From contig CM033401.1 of the NCBI GenBank assembly GCA_019426215.1, positions 20,341,134-20,405,133 on the forward strand: a stretch of DNA of 64,000 nt, given 5' to 3'. The stretch is from Buddleja alternifolia (lineage: Eukaryota; Streptophyta; Magnoliopsida; Lamiales; Scrophulariaceae). Every line of letters begins with the position of its first letter. Position 1 is the first letter of the stretch. Under the pieces are notes generated by a model, which was not told the origin of the DNA, ran no database searches, and saw only the letters and a program-made list of their open reading frames with translations. Below, piece after piece: positions 31,868 to 42,314 of this stretch. Position numbers and translations under genes: made by a program.

Positions 31868-34234
31868 ATCGGAGGGGTCCCACTACCACTTGTTTCAGAG
31901 GCTATAACAGAGGCATGCTCAGAAGGTCAGAGCATTGCTGAAAACCCTCCAAAGCCAAGGCCATTCTTAAAGCTGGATCCTCTAAAGACGATTGATCACT
32001 CAATCAATTTTATGCCCCCAGCTCTTCAAGAAGACTTCATTCCAGCAGGCTACAATGAAGAAAGATATATTGCTGCTGAAATGGAGATTACCTCACTCAT
32101 TGCCATTGATACTCTGATTAAAGACATAATTTTCAGCACTGAGTTGCCGGAGATTGAGAGAAAGTATCTACTTGCTGTTCAACTTGGCCAAACTCCTGGT
32201 CAGATTCCTGCTTCTCTCATTCTTCAGCAAAACCGTCAAGGAGGAAGAACTCTGAGATGTGATGTAGAGCTAGGCTATTTCTTCGATTATGGCCATAGCA
32301 AGTCTACTGGTTTTGCTCTGAGGGACTACAACATTCGTGTGTATGAGCCTCATCGCCCAAGCTTTCTGAATCCATCAGAGACTGTTCTGAACAGAGAAGG
32401 CTACACACACTTCCCTCATGTTGCCCATAGTCATGAGAATCTAAGTTTGATCAATCCACTTTGTCTATGGAAGAATAAAGCAGTTCATACCGGTGAGCGT
32501 CTAGCATCTCTCACAGACATGATCCAGACAGAAGTTGATGCATATTTTGATAGCGTCTGGAATGCCAATTATCAAGCTGATAGATACCGTTTTGAGTCTA
32601 TCAGAGATATTCATCATGAAGTCATTAGAGCGATGGTAAACACTGGCACAGACTATTGCATGAATGAAGTCAATTGGGTTGAAGCGCATGTTGGAAACAA
32701 GTATACCTTCACAGAGTCAGTTCAAGCTCCCCATTTGTTTGGCATAGGCATGCATGGCAAGAAGCGTCAATTAGCCAAGTATTTCCTGAAGAAGCGTCAA
32801 CAGAGAGTTGGACCTATTTTCAAGCTCCCCATTATTCGTCACCAGATTGAACAGTGTCTGCGTCAAGAGCTTCACAGACTATCCAGATCACCTCTCTTGT
32901 TCAACGCTCAAGCGTCTACCAGTGCCAGTTCACACATAACAAGTTTGAACTTCGCTCCCAGCCATTGTGAAGACAATTTCAACTTGATGGTGAAGATTAT
33001 GACTCCTCTGCAAAACTTCGATCGAATCTTCACTGCCAATCTCAGACATTGGAACGGCTCAGTTATCAATTCTTTTAGAGGATATCCTTTGCTCCCTTCT
33101 ATTCGCAGAGAGGTACTCAGCGACTATGGCTATGTCCTCTCACTGCTCGAGAGAAATCAGGGATTAGCTCAAGCGATATATCCTTACTTAGAAGAGTACT
33201 ACGCTCCAAAGACTCTTCCGACTGACTGCTTGATAGGATTTTCAAGACAATACACTCCAGATTGTATCGTCTCCATCAGTCAAGCACCGTCAAAGGTCTT
33301 TTCGAATCATGTGCTTGATATCATTGGTCCAATGCACATCAGGGCCATTGATAGTCCCCTCCGCACATTCATCTTTGGTACTTGTCTTTCAAGATCCAGA
33401 TTGACAGAACTTCTGGAAGAGTCGTCCACTTCTCTTGCCGACTTAGCTTCTTGGAACTTCCAATTTGATGACTTTCGCCAAAAAGAGTCAACACTTGAGG
33501 AAGCACCTGCTAAAATAGTTGAAGCGTCTACTTCCGAAGTTATCAGAATTCCAGCGTCTGCTGAAGAACAAGTTCAAGTGTCTCCACCAGAGGATATTCC
33601 TGACGCTCAAGAACCTGTTGCTGATGATATTGCTTTGGATCTTTCTCCTGATGTACGAGGTACCATCTTTGATCCAGCATATCAACCCCCTCTCGACTCT
33701 CTCAAACATTCATCTCTATTCAAGCGACTGGCTCCTCAAGCAGTTCCTTCTGAAGAGAGTCAGTCTTTTATCCCTTTGCCCAAATCCGTTTTGGAGGATA
33801 TTAGTGTCCATGCAACTCAAAATGAAGAATCCCTTCATTGGATTAAAGACGATTTGGCAAAGATTGAGTCGCACGTTATGAGCACCCAAATTGCTCATAT
33901 GCGCAGTTCGGCTCAAGCGGCAGTTGGTGAGTGCCGACAAGCGTTTCAAGATATGCATGATGCTACTCACGCCAACCAACTGGCCATGAAGGATGAATTA
34001 GACAAGCGCCTCGAGACCCTAGAGACATCTGTGAATGATGCTACCATCGCCAAGCTACTTGCACTGCAGGAACGCTTCGACAAGCGTCTGGATGATCTTA
34101 CAGACTCAATGTCTCAAATTGCTCATCAGGTAAGTTTACTTACAAATCATTTCTTAAAATCTGATGATGGCATTAAGGGGGAAGAGAAGAAGAAGGAAGA
34201 AAAGAAAAAAAGGCGAAAAGAGGAAAGCGTCTAG
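31868..34234 (+). pseudogene. S-family ORF2, middle part (element D)
   Basis: The frame continues from the N-terminal part after a second frame change near 31865 and stays open for some 780 residues (a long frame from the ATG at 32012). It contains an aromatic-rich folded-looking part (residues about 1-480), then an acidic, Ser/Pro-rich segment (EEAPAKIVEAS, DIALDLSPDV). A long coiled-coil follows (about residues 600-710, heptad-like LDKRLETLETSV, RFDKRLDDLTDSM). It ends in a Lys/Glu run caused by an A/G-rich tract, where the reading shifts to the next frame. E and G have the same acidic part and E the same coiled-coil layout. Confidence 0.75.
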
Positions 34235-34724
34235 TTCAAGAGCTCAAGAACTCCCTCCTCCGCCTAAGCGTCAAGTGTTCACTCCTACTCCTTCTGCGCA
34301 TGGTCTCCCATCTTGGATACCTACCTCTGAAGAAAGCGACCCTGCTGGAGCGTCTAGTAGAACGCTAAGGGAAACTCCAAGAGTGTTATATCCAAATCTA
34401 CCTATACCTACGAGAGCAAGGTTAGAGCAGTTCGACATACCTCTACAAAGAGTTTCAATTCCAGAGCCAACTGATCCAAGAGTTCTAGCTGAAGAGAGGC
34501 AAATATCTGACTTTAACCGTTTGTTCAGAATCTGCTTAAGGTTTGTGGGTATTGATCCGTCTGAATGGGACAGACATTTCACAGCCTTCAAGAAGAGACA
34601 AATGGAAGAGAATACGGTCGTGATTAATAGTGATCATGAAGCGATGATGACTTTGGAGGACAATCTAACTGAAGCGATTCGTGCTGAAATGACCAACCGA
34701 TATACAATCAGACCAAGTCGTTAA
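34164..34724 (+). pseudogene. S-family ORF2, C-terminal part (element D)
   Basis: Overlaps the previous frame by 71 bases in an A/G-rich tract, so a frameshift lies there (about 34180-34230). The real continuation is the KRKASSSRAQELPPPPKRQ part: a Pro-rich segment, then FNRLFRICLRFVGIDPSEWDRHFTAFKKRQ, corresponding to YHDLIRELGIQPREWTERLLEL in E, and an acidic-helical tail ending TIRPSR. The GI(D/Q)PxEW motif in D, E and G marks a conserved C-terminal domain of unknown role. Confidence 0.72.
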
Positions 34725-34930
34725 AGTGCCATGATTTGCATTATCTATATTCTTGTCTCTTGTAATGTTTTTGTTTTGGTTGTAAAAATGCTTGTAATTT
34801 CCTTGATATATATAAAATGCATTTTTCCAGCTGAAACATGTCGTTGAAGCGTAACTGTCTATCTAACCAAACTAACTTTTATTTTGGCTGTCTAACTCTT
34901 GAACTATAAAAGAGTAAGTATTGCCATCAT

Positions 34931-34945
34931 CAAAAAGGGGGAAAT
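34931..34945 (+). promoter_or_regulatory. polypurine tract of element D
   Basis: CAAAAAGGGGGAAAT lies directly before the LTR start TGTTAGG. The same tract precedes the LTR start at 62517-62530 on the minus strand. It primes second-strand synthesis. Confidence 0.85.
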
Positions 34946-36535
34946 TGTTAGGAATTTCTTGTTAGATGTTTTGATGATGACAATGAGGATTATCTGTTAG
35001 ACCCCAAAATATGTAAGTTTAAATTTATTTAGAAACTTGTATAAGTTTCAAGTGTTAGATTTGTAATAGGCTATATAGGCTTTGTTTTGTTTTTATTCTA
35101 GATTGTTAGGTTAGTAATCTTAGACTAAGTGTCTGATTTATTCTGAGTGAGTTTATCAGATGTAAGGTTTGAAGACTCAAGCGCCTGAAGTCTGAATGAA
35201 GATGAAGTTTCCTAAGCGTCCAGCATGACCAGCCACATCAAGCGTTAATCTAAGGACAAGAATAATTCACGGTTGATTGAGCGTCTACCAATGACTGATT
35301 TCATCTGAATTTATTTCTAAGTCCAAAAGGAGTTTAATGCAATTATTCTCAGTGCATTAAGTGCCAATGGGCATTTAATTCAAAATGCATTCAATGCTGA
35401 TAAGAGCATTAAATGTGATAAGCACTTTCGGACGTACGGAGAAGCTACCATTACTGACTGTCAACTTTTCAAGACTGCAGCACTAACTTTTGTGCAGCAG
35501 GTTTTCAGGAAAAAGGACAAAAGTTGTTCACTCGCGGAAGTGAGAGACACGCACTCGTGCATGTGTCAATCGGACACTTTTTTCAAGAATGCCTATATAT
35601 AGGACTTCAACAACATGCCAAACAAACAGAGAACAATTATCAAGTCGAATTGCTATTGCATTGAAGTCTCATTTTTCTTACAATCTCAGAAAAACCAGAA
35701 GATTCAAAGAAAACATTCCTTTTATTTTTCTTCAAATTCCTGAGACAGTCAACCAATATCTCAAATATTCTTTTCAGAGAAACCTACACTATTACTGAGA
35801 TATTCCCAAGTTGTTTGAAATTCATCAAAATCAAACAAACCTTTTAGAAAAACCCCTATCCTAGCCTCGCGATCTGTGTGAAGTCGAAGTAGGATACTTG
35901 CAATATTTCTGGGTGAAGGAAGCAAGGGATTGAAGTGATTTGTGGCAGAAATCTGTGTGACCAAGGAGCTCAAGTCATCGACATCCATCTCTCCCTAATT
36001 TGTAGAAGATTCTGTGTGATTCTTTGAGAATCATCTTAGTGGATTGCCTCCAAGTGTTCGAGGAGAAGAAGGACGTAGTTGGGATTACACCACCCAACGA
36101 ACCTTACAAAATTTGTGTCATTTACTTTACAGTCAATTTTCTTATTATCATCTCATTGCATAAATTGATTAACGTAAAACACAATCAAAAGCCAAGCAAC
36201 TAAGTACTGTTCAAGTGACGCTAACATCTTTCAAAGAGAAGACTATAAAATCAATTCCGCTATGCTAACACTGATCAAAAGAAGTGAACGCTTAAACCCA
36301 CTTGGTTATAGTATTCAAATCTTGAAGTCTAAGTTAACTTTCTAAAAATCAAGTCTTCAAAAAGACGCTTCACCAAGCGCCTAAGTTTTAAAGTGAACGC
36401 TTCAGTCAAGCGTCAGTTATCTCAAGCGTCCAAATATACCTTTTTAATACGAAACTTTTTGAAGTCGAAAAAGACTTCAGGGTCTATTCAACCCCCCGCC
36501 TTCTAGACCCTTTCGTATGCTACTTGGGACTAACA
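34946..36535 (+). repeat. 3' LTR of element D (1590 bp)
   Basis: From TGTTAGGAATTTC to CTTGGGACTAACA. The end (ACCCTTTCGTATGC) and the start (GTTAGATGTTTTGATGATGAC) are shared with the 38414, 42315 and 62516 LTRs. Behind it, the family-B LTR sequence continues with CTTAG, the possible target duplication. Confidence 0.9.
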
Positions 36536-37415
36536 CTTAGGCATATGGTCAAGTTATATGAGTTTGACTTTAAACCATGACTCTTACTTGACTGGGATAT
36601 AAGAATAAAAAGTTTATACACGTACCGTATTCACTGCGTAAAGGTTTAGAATGATCCTATTCATTCATTCTCAATTGGGTTAGGGTATGTGCCATGAGAC
36701 TGGCTAGGTGTCACTCACACCCCTTTGGATTCCTCCCAATTGCCTTTTGAGATGAACCTAAAGAGTCGCGGTTAAAGGAAGTGCAAAAGGAAAAACATGG
36801 GAAAAAGACTTGAGAGAAATTCACGGCATTGGATGCCGTAATTAATTAATTAATTATTGGATAATTTAATTAATTAATTAAATTAATGAGTTAATTAATT
36901 TCTTGGAGAAATTGAATTATAAATTAATTAGGAATTGAATTAATTGGATTATCAATTTATTTATTGGATAAATAAATTATCAGATTAATTAATTAGTATG
37001 AAAGACGAAAGCCCGAAGGCTTCCGAGCCCACTAAGGGGCGGCCAAATAGACACCCAAATAGGGCTCTTGCATGCCAGTGTTATTGTTTCATAATGATAT
37101 AAATATATCACAGGGTGAAAAATAGCACAAGGCAACTTATATAACTCTTTCTCCAAGAAAAAGTCTCCCACCTCTCTCTCTCTCTCTAGCTGTCTTTAAC
37201 AAGGAAGAAAGGAGGAGTTTTTCTTTTTTGATTCTGGCGTGACGAATTAGAGACGTTGGCAAATTCGGCGTTAGAGAAAAGGATCACGTTCAGAAATCAA
37301 CATATGAGAGAACGGTAATTTTTCTATACACAATTAAAAACGAGGATTAGAGATGATTCGGGCTTTGGGAATTAAATTTACTTTCCGCTGCATTTTATTC
37401 GTATAATTCCCAACA
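36536..37415 (+). repeat. 5' LTR of element H, 3' part only (880 bp)
   Basis: Aligned with the solo LTR at 21039: GACTGGCTAGGTGTCACT, GATTCCTCCCAATTGCC, AACCTAAAGAGTCGC and the end ATTCCCAACA. Its 5' start is lost at the junction with the D LTR. It probably continued before D inserted, within a CACTTAG stretch. Confidence 0.85.
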
Positions 37416-37416
37416 A

Positions 37417-37428
37417 TGGTATCAGAGT
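37417..37428 (+). promoter_or_regulatory. primer binding site of element H
   Basis: TGGTATCAGAGT lies one base after the LTR end CCCAACA, with one mismatch to the usual TGGTATCAGAGC. Confidence 0.88.
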
Positions 37429-38413
37429 CAGTCTCTGAATTCTGTGTTTAATTGCATATTTGAATTGACTATTTTTCCGCGTTTTTGAGGCATGCTTTGA
37501 ACGTATTTTTCATATGAAAATATTCTGGATATCACTGCAGTTTCTTCATGAAAGTTGTAGTTTAATAATTTTAAAATCTGGACATATAAATTTTATGAGA
37601 ATCGGAGAAGTATAACCCCAAGACGAGCGCGACGCAAAAAGCGTACGCAGTCTGCGTGCTGGGCGCGCAGACAGCGGGCACTGTGCGCTCAATAGGAGGC
37701 CTTTTTGGCCTCCTGTTGCGCACACAGCGTGCACACTATGCACACTGGGTGGGCCCAATGCCATGCCATTTCATGGCGCAGGCCAGCGTCCGGCCAAGCA
37801 CGATTAAACCGTGCGCTGGGCGGGGTTATATTTTTCTAATGTCCAAATTTTAATTGAATAGGTGTTTGGGCAATTTTAGTTATCAGGGTAGATCAAAAGG
37901 ATGATGACCCGGATTTAATTAAAAAGGGGCCCAAATTATTTTGATTTAAATTGTGGATAATTCAATAAATTAGTTATTGGGCCTAATTAATTAATTTTGA
38001 ATATGTCAATGGTTGGTAATTTAATTTTGATAAAATTAAGCCCAATATAGTTTTTATTGATCTTTATCTGAATGAAATAATTAATTAATAAACTCTTGGA
38101 GAATTTTATTTATTAAGTTATTTATTTAAATAAAGAATTCTCATAAATAGGATTATTTTCATATGAATTAATAAAATTTAAAATTTTATTGTGGAAATTA
38201 ATTAAGTTGGACTAATTAATTTTTATTAATCACCAACATAAGTGCTTTATTTATCGTGAGCATGTACTATGTGATGGTGACATATGTCAATGGGCTTAGG
38301 TTGCTTCTTTTGATTATGTATTTCTTTTGATGGGTTGTAAGGGCCGGTTTGAGCCCATTTTATTTTATTTCTAAATTTATGTATAGGTTTTAAATTACCT
38401 TTTGTAATAAATA

Positions 38414-40333
38414 TGTTAGGAATTTCATGTTAGATGTTTTGATGATGACAAGATAGGATTTTGTGTTAGACCCCAAAAATGTAAGTTCATGTTTTCATAG
38501 AAATATTGTATAAGCGTTTGAAAGTTTACTTATTTGGTTAGGCTTGTAATTTTTGTCTTTATAGATTTTAGACTATGTGATACCAAATCACTAATAGAGT
38601 TCTGTGTGAGTCTATTAAGTGATGAAGTTGAAGATCAGCATCTGAAATCAAAAGAAGATGAAGATTTGTTCCAAGCGACCGTCAAGCGCTCACTATTCAA
38701 GCGTTACTATTCACGCATTACTATTCAAGCGTTCAAGCGTCAAGCGCTTACTATTTAAGTGTTACTATTCAAGCATCAAGCGTCCAGCGACTCAAGCGTC
38801 AAGCGCTTACTATTTAAGTGTTACTATTCAAGAGAACACTCCCAAGCGCCTGGTGAATCGTGATACTATTCATCCGTCACTATTCAAAGCATACTATTCA
38901 CGTGATACTATTCAACGCTCAAGCGTCCAGCGCTAACTATTCAAGAATACTATTCACGACTATTCAGGTGAACAGTATTAAAGCGCTCAAAACTTCAAAC
39001 GTACTATTCCTATGAACAGTATTTTCAAGCGCTCACTGAATAGTGTTACTATTCAGGAGTTACTATTCAAACATCACTATTCAAGCCCAGCTGAATAGTT
39101 CTACTATTCATGTGAACAGTTTCGGCGTAAAAAGACAAGATGCATTAAAAAGTTGGATAAAGTGCATTAAAGTATGAGCACTACAATATGGGCAAGCTAT
39201 CTTTTTTACCAAAGCTATTAGATTCCAAAAACCAAGAACAAGTCTGGCTATTTAATATTGCCAAATGTCAGGAATGTTTGAGACAAGGAATGTTTAGGGA
39301 AACACGCTCCAAATTGTGTCCAACGGACAAAATTCCAAGAAACACTTAAATAGTACCCTTTCAGCAAAAACAAAGTGGTGACAAGCGTGACAGAGAAAAG
39401 AAAAGAGACCGAGATCACACGCTCATATACACTGAAGAAGGTCCAAACTTTGCTGATATTATTTGAGAGAAAAAGCTTAGAAAATCTATAGCCGAAATCC
39501 TTCAAGCCTCTCAAATACATTCCAAAGACAGTCACCAATATCTCAAACATCTTTTTAGAAGAACCCTACACTATTACTGAGATATTCCAAGTTGTTTGAA
39601 CTTCCCAAAACAAAACAAAACCGTTACAAAAATCCTCAACATCTTTCATCTGAGTGAGAAAGTTTGTTGATTCACAAGCAGTATTTTTGTGTAAGAGAAG
39701 CTTTTTGAAGTTGATCTCTATTGGAGCTGAAATCTGTGTGACCAAGGAGTTCCGAGATCGAGCGTAACTTGCACTATTTCTGGGTGAAAGAAGCAAGGGG
39801 ATAGAAGGTCTTTATTGGAGCTGAAATCTGTGTGACCAAGGAGTTCCAAGATCATATCCAATCTCTCTCTATTTTGTAGAAGTCTCTGTGTGACTCTTCG
39901 ATAATCATCATAGTGGAAAACCTCCCTGATAAAAGGAGAAGAAGGACGTAGCTGGGATTACATCACCCAGTGAACCTTACAAATATCTTGTGTCATTTAC
40001 TGTTTTATTGTCTTACATTATACTGTCATATTATATCTTGAAAAGGCATTTAAAACTAATAAGCGACTAATTGGTTAAAACGAACGCTAAGCTATAAAAA
40101 CATTTCCGCTGTGCTAACCCTGATTTAGTGACTAAACTCTACCCTACTTTGGTAAGCGTTGAAATCACCGAGTCTAAGTTAACGTTTCTCAAGCGCTACA
40201 TCCAGCGCTTAAACTTGTCAAGCGTTCAAATACTTCAAAGTGATACGAATTTTTTAAGAAGTCGAAAAAGACTTCAGGGTCAATTCAACCCCCCCCCCTT
40301 CTAGACCCTTTCGTATACCACTTGGGACCAACA
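38414..40333 (+). repeat. solo LTR of the S family (1920 bp), with perfect target duplication
   Basis: TGTTAGGAATTTC at the left and GGGACCAACA at the right, flanked on both sides by AAATA (38409-38413 and 40334-40338). It has no primer site or internal sequence, so it is a solo LTR after LTR-LTR recombination. It is 330-430 bp longer than the other S LTRs here because of a minisatellite (38680-39125). Confidence 0.95.
38680..39125 (+). repeat. ACTATTCA/AAGCG minisatellite in solo LTR
   Basis: Over 20 copies of the word ACTATTCA with AAGCGTC/AAGCGCT spacers. A higher-order unit of about 60 bp (TCAAGCGCTTACTATTTAAG, then TGTTACTATTCAAG) occurs twice near 38738 and 38800. Palindromes TGAATAGTxxTACTATTCA occur near 39043 and 39095. 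It is absent from the LTRs of D, E and F. Confidence 0.9.
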
Positions 40334-41229
40334 AAATAGAAATAGAATAGGCCTTTCAAGATGTAGATCATGCAAAAGAAGAGGAGCTTGGAGCCCACGA
40401 AGATTAGCTAGGCTTTTCTTTTTCAATTTTATGATAGCCCATTGGCTTGGGCCCTCTAGATAAAAGCCCATAGACATGTGTGTTGTATTATTGCTTTCGA
40501 TGCATGTTCATTAGTTGTATGAAGCATATGTGTTATCAATATGCGCTCTATACATTTGGTAAATGTGCAAAGTGAGACGAATTAAATGTTTAGAACATGA
40601 ATTCTCCCAAATAAAAACTATACTAAATTAGTAAGGGGTGCTAGGTATCCTTTCCATCCACTAAACTTGATAAGATCAAGGATTAAATCCATATATGGCA
40701 TCTTCCCAGTAAGGGGGGGTCATGTATCAAGATTTAGTTTTAGAATTTTATTAAGTGCATTAGATGCCTAAATCGAGACATATTTCACCCCAAATATCGT
40801 TAAGGGGTTGCAAGGTGAAATTCAAATATTAGATTATGAGGAGTTAGTGGGAATGAACTTAGATAGTCCACATTACCAATAAATCATTAAAGGGTTGCGG
40901 TTTTTGTGGATTATGGGATAAATATGATTGAACCGTCTATTTGATAGATTGATGTTTGACATCACTTTAATTAAGTAATGGACCAAATATCATTAAAGGG
41001 TTGCCATCCATTATATTAATTAAAGAACTCAATCCCCACCACGAAGTTTTCGTTAACGATCGCTTTTGTCATTTCACAGTGGGAGTGTGAAATTTCGAAA
41101 AATGTAGTGGGAGCCAAGTTATAAGTCGAAGTCCTTGATTTTAAACTTGGTCTTAGTTTAGTCCAATATTCTAATTAAGTCTGGTTTATTTTCTGCAGTT
41201 ATTTGTTTTATCTCTCTCGTTTTTCAAAA

Positions 41230-42314
41230 ATGACAATCAACTCACTTCTCGTATTACTCGAAAAAAATATCATTACTAGACCCAACTACGTGGATTGGCT
41301 AAGGAATTTGAGAATAGTTCTCAATATGGAAGTCTCTAGGATACATGTTGGACACTGATATCCCTGCTCCTCCTTCCAGAACACGTGCTAATGAGGAAGA
41401 AGTCCAAGCTCATGAAAAATGGGTAAAGGACGATGTCCGAGAGCGTGGGTATATTCTTGGCTCTATGACGAATGAGCTACAGAGGTCCCACGGCAAGATG
41501 ACCACAGCGAGGGCTATCTTGGCGCACTTGGTCAAGCTCTATAGTGAGTACAGTAGGACTGCTAGATATGAAATATCAAAAGAGCTCCTCGGAGCCAAAA
41601 TGAGAGAAGGGGAGAAGGTTGGGGATCATGTCCTCAAAATGATATTGAGGATCGAGAGATTGGAAGCTCTCGATTTTACAGTAAACCCACAACTTCAGAC
41701 CTATCTTATCTTGCAGTCCCTTCCTGACTCTTTTTCTCAATTCGTTATGAAATTCAATTGCAATGAGATTGAATGCAACTTAGTTGGGCTAATGAACAAA
41801 TTAAACACTGCACAATCTCAATTGAAGCCCAAGGGAAAAGAGACTGCTTTGGTTATCACTTCTAGGCCTAAACGGGCGAAGAATAAGAAGAGAAAAACAA
41901 AGAAGCAGGCTGGTGAGCTTGGAGCTCGGGGTGGTGTCGATAAAGGAAAAGGGAAAGCTCCTGTGATTCGCAAGCGAAAGGGGCCACAAAAGATAGACAG
42001 ATGCCTACACTGCTGTGAGCTGGGCCACTGGAGAAGGAACTGTCCGAATATGGGGCCTGGTGCACAAGGTATGGAACTTTATGTTTATGAAACTTATTGT
42101 TCTATGACCGTCTTCCCTACATCTTGGATTCTTGACTCTGGAGCTAGTGCTCACATATGTTGTATGAATCAGGATCTAATGCGAGGAAGAAAGCTGGACA
42201 ATGATGAGGTGAAGATCAGAGTAGGCAGCGGGCAAAGGGTCGCGGCTACTGCAATAGGATCTACCTTGTTATTTTTAAATTCCGGACATGTACTATTACT
42301 GGATAATGTGTTGG
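41230..42314 (+). pseudogene. copia gag, CCHC knuckle and protease start (element H)
   Basis: ATG at 41230 gives MTINSLLVLLEKN, shared with A. One inserted base near 41335 shifts the frame in the conserved VLNMESLGYML part; after it a frame runs to 42358. It has the gag capsid (HVLKMILRIERLEAL, LQSLPDSFSQFVMKFNCNEI), a basic linker, the zinc knuckle CLHCCELGHWRRNC (CCHC spacing complete) and protease WILDSGASAHICC with the Asp-Ser-Gly site intact. The E LTR cuts it after LLLDNVLVL; the last 15 residues of the open frame are LTR sequence. It is less decayed than A. Confidence 0.9.

Larger units (their letters stand above)
28015..36535 (+). mobile_element. SIRE/Maximus-like copia element D, 5' truncated
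   Basis: Plus strand: starts in the pol linker, then reverse transcriptase, RNase H (to 29668), an 850-bp spacer, the large ORF2 (30520-34724), a polypurine tract and a complete 1590-bp 3' LTR. Gag, protease, integrase and the 5' LTR are missing. Two of its three pol stops look like C-to-T changes at CAA codons. The right end (36535) abuts a family-B LTR, into which D seems to have inserted. The left end is an abrupt junction with C, oppositely oriented. Confidence 0.88.
37429..41229 (+). other. leader of element H, holding an S-family solo LTR
   Basis: About 1.9 kb of AT-rich leader without the inserted LTR (38414-40333). It holds no genes. A GC-rich patch at 37620-37800 also occurs in the leader of A. 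Just before gag the leader reads ATTTGTTTTATCTCTCTCG, a CT-rich context. Confidence 0.7.
36536..42314 (+). mobile_element. copia family-B element H, interrupted by a solo LTR and by element E
   Basis: LTR part (36536-37415), primer site, leader and gag-protease on the plus strand, then cut at 42314 by the LTR of element E. An S-family solo LTR sits in the leader. Gag-protease is homologous to A. The 5' part of its LTR is missing because D abuts it. The pol after the protease start is not in the window. Confidence 0.88.

Noticed and set aside
30520..34724. Retroviral-type envelope gene
   Set aside because: Position matches 'envelope-like' frames of SIRE elements, but no signal peptide, cleavage site or membrane segment is visible; described neutrally as ORF2.
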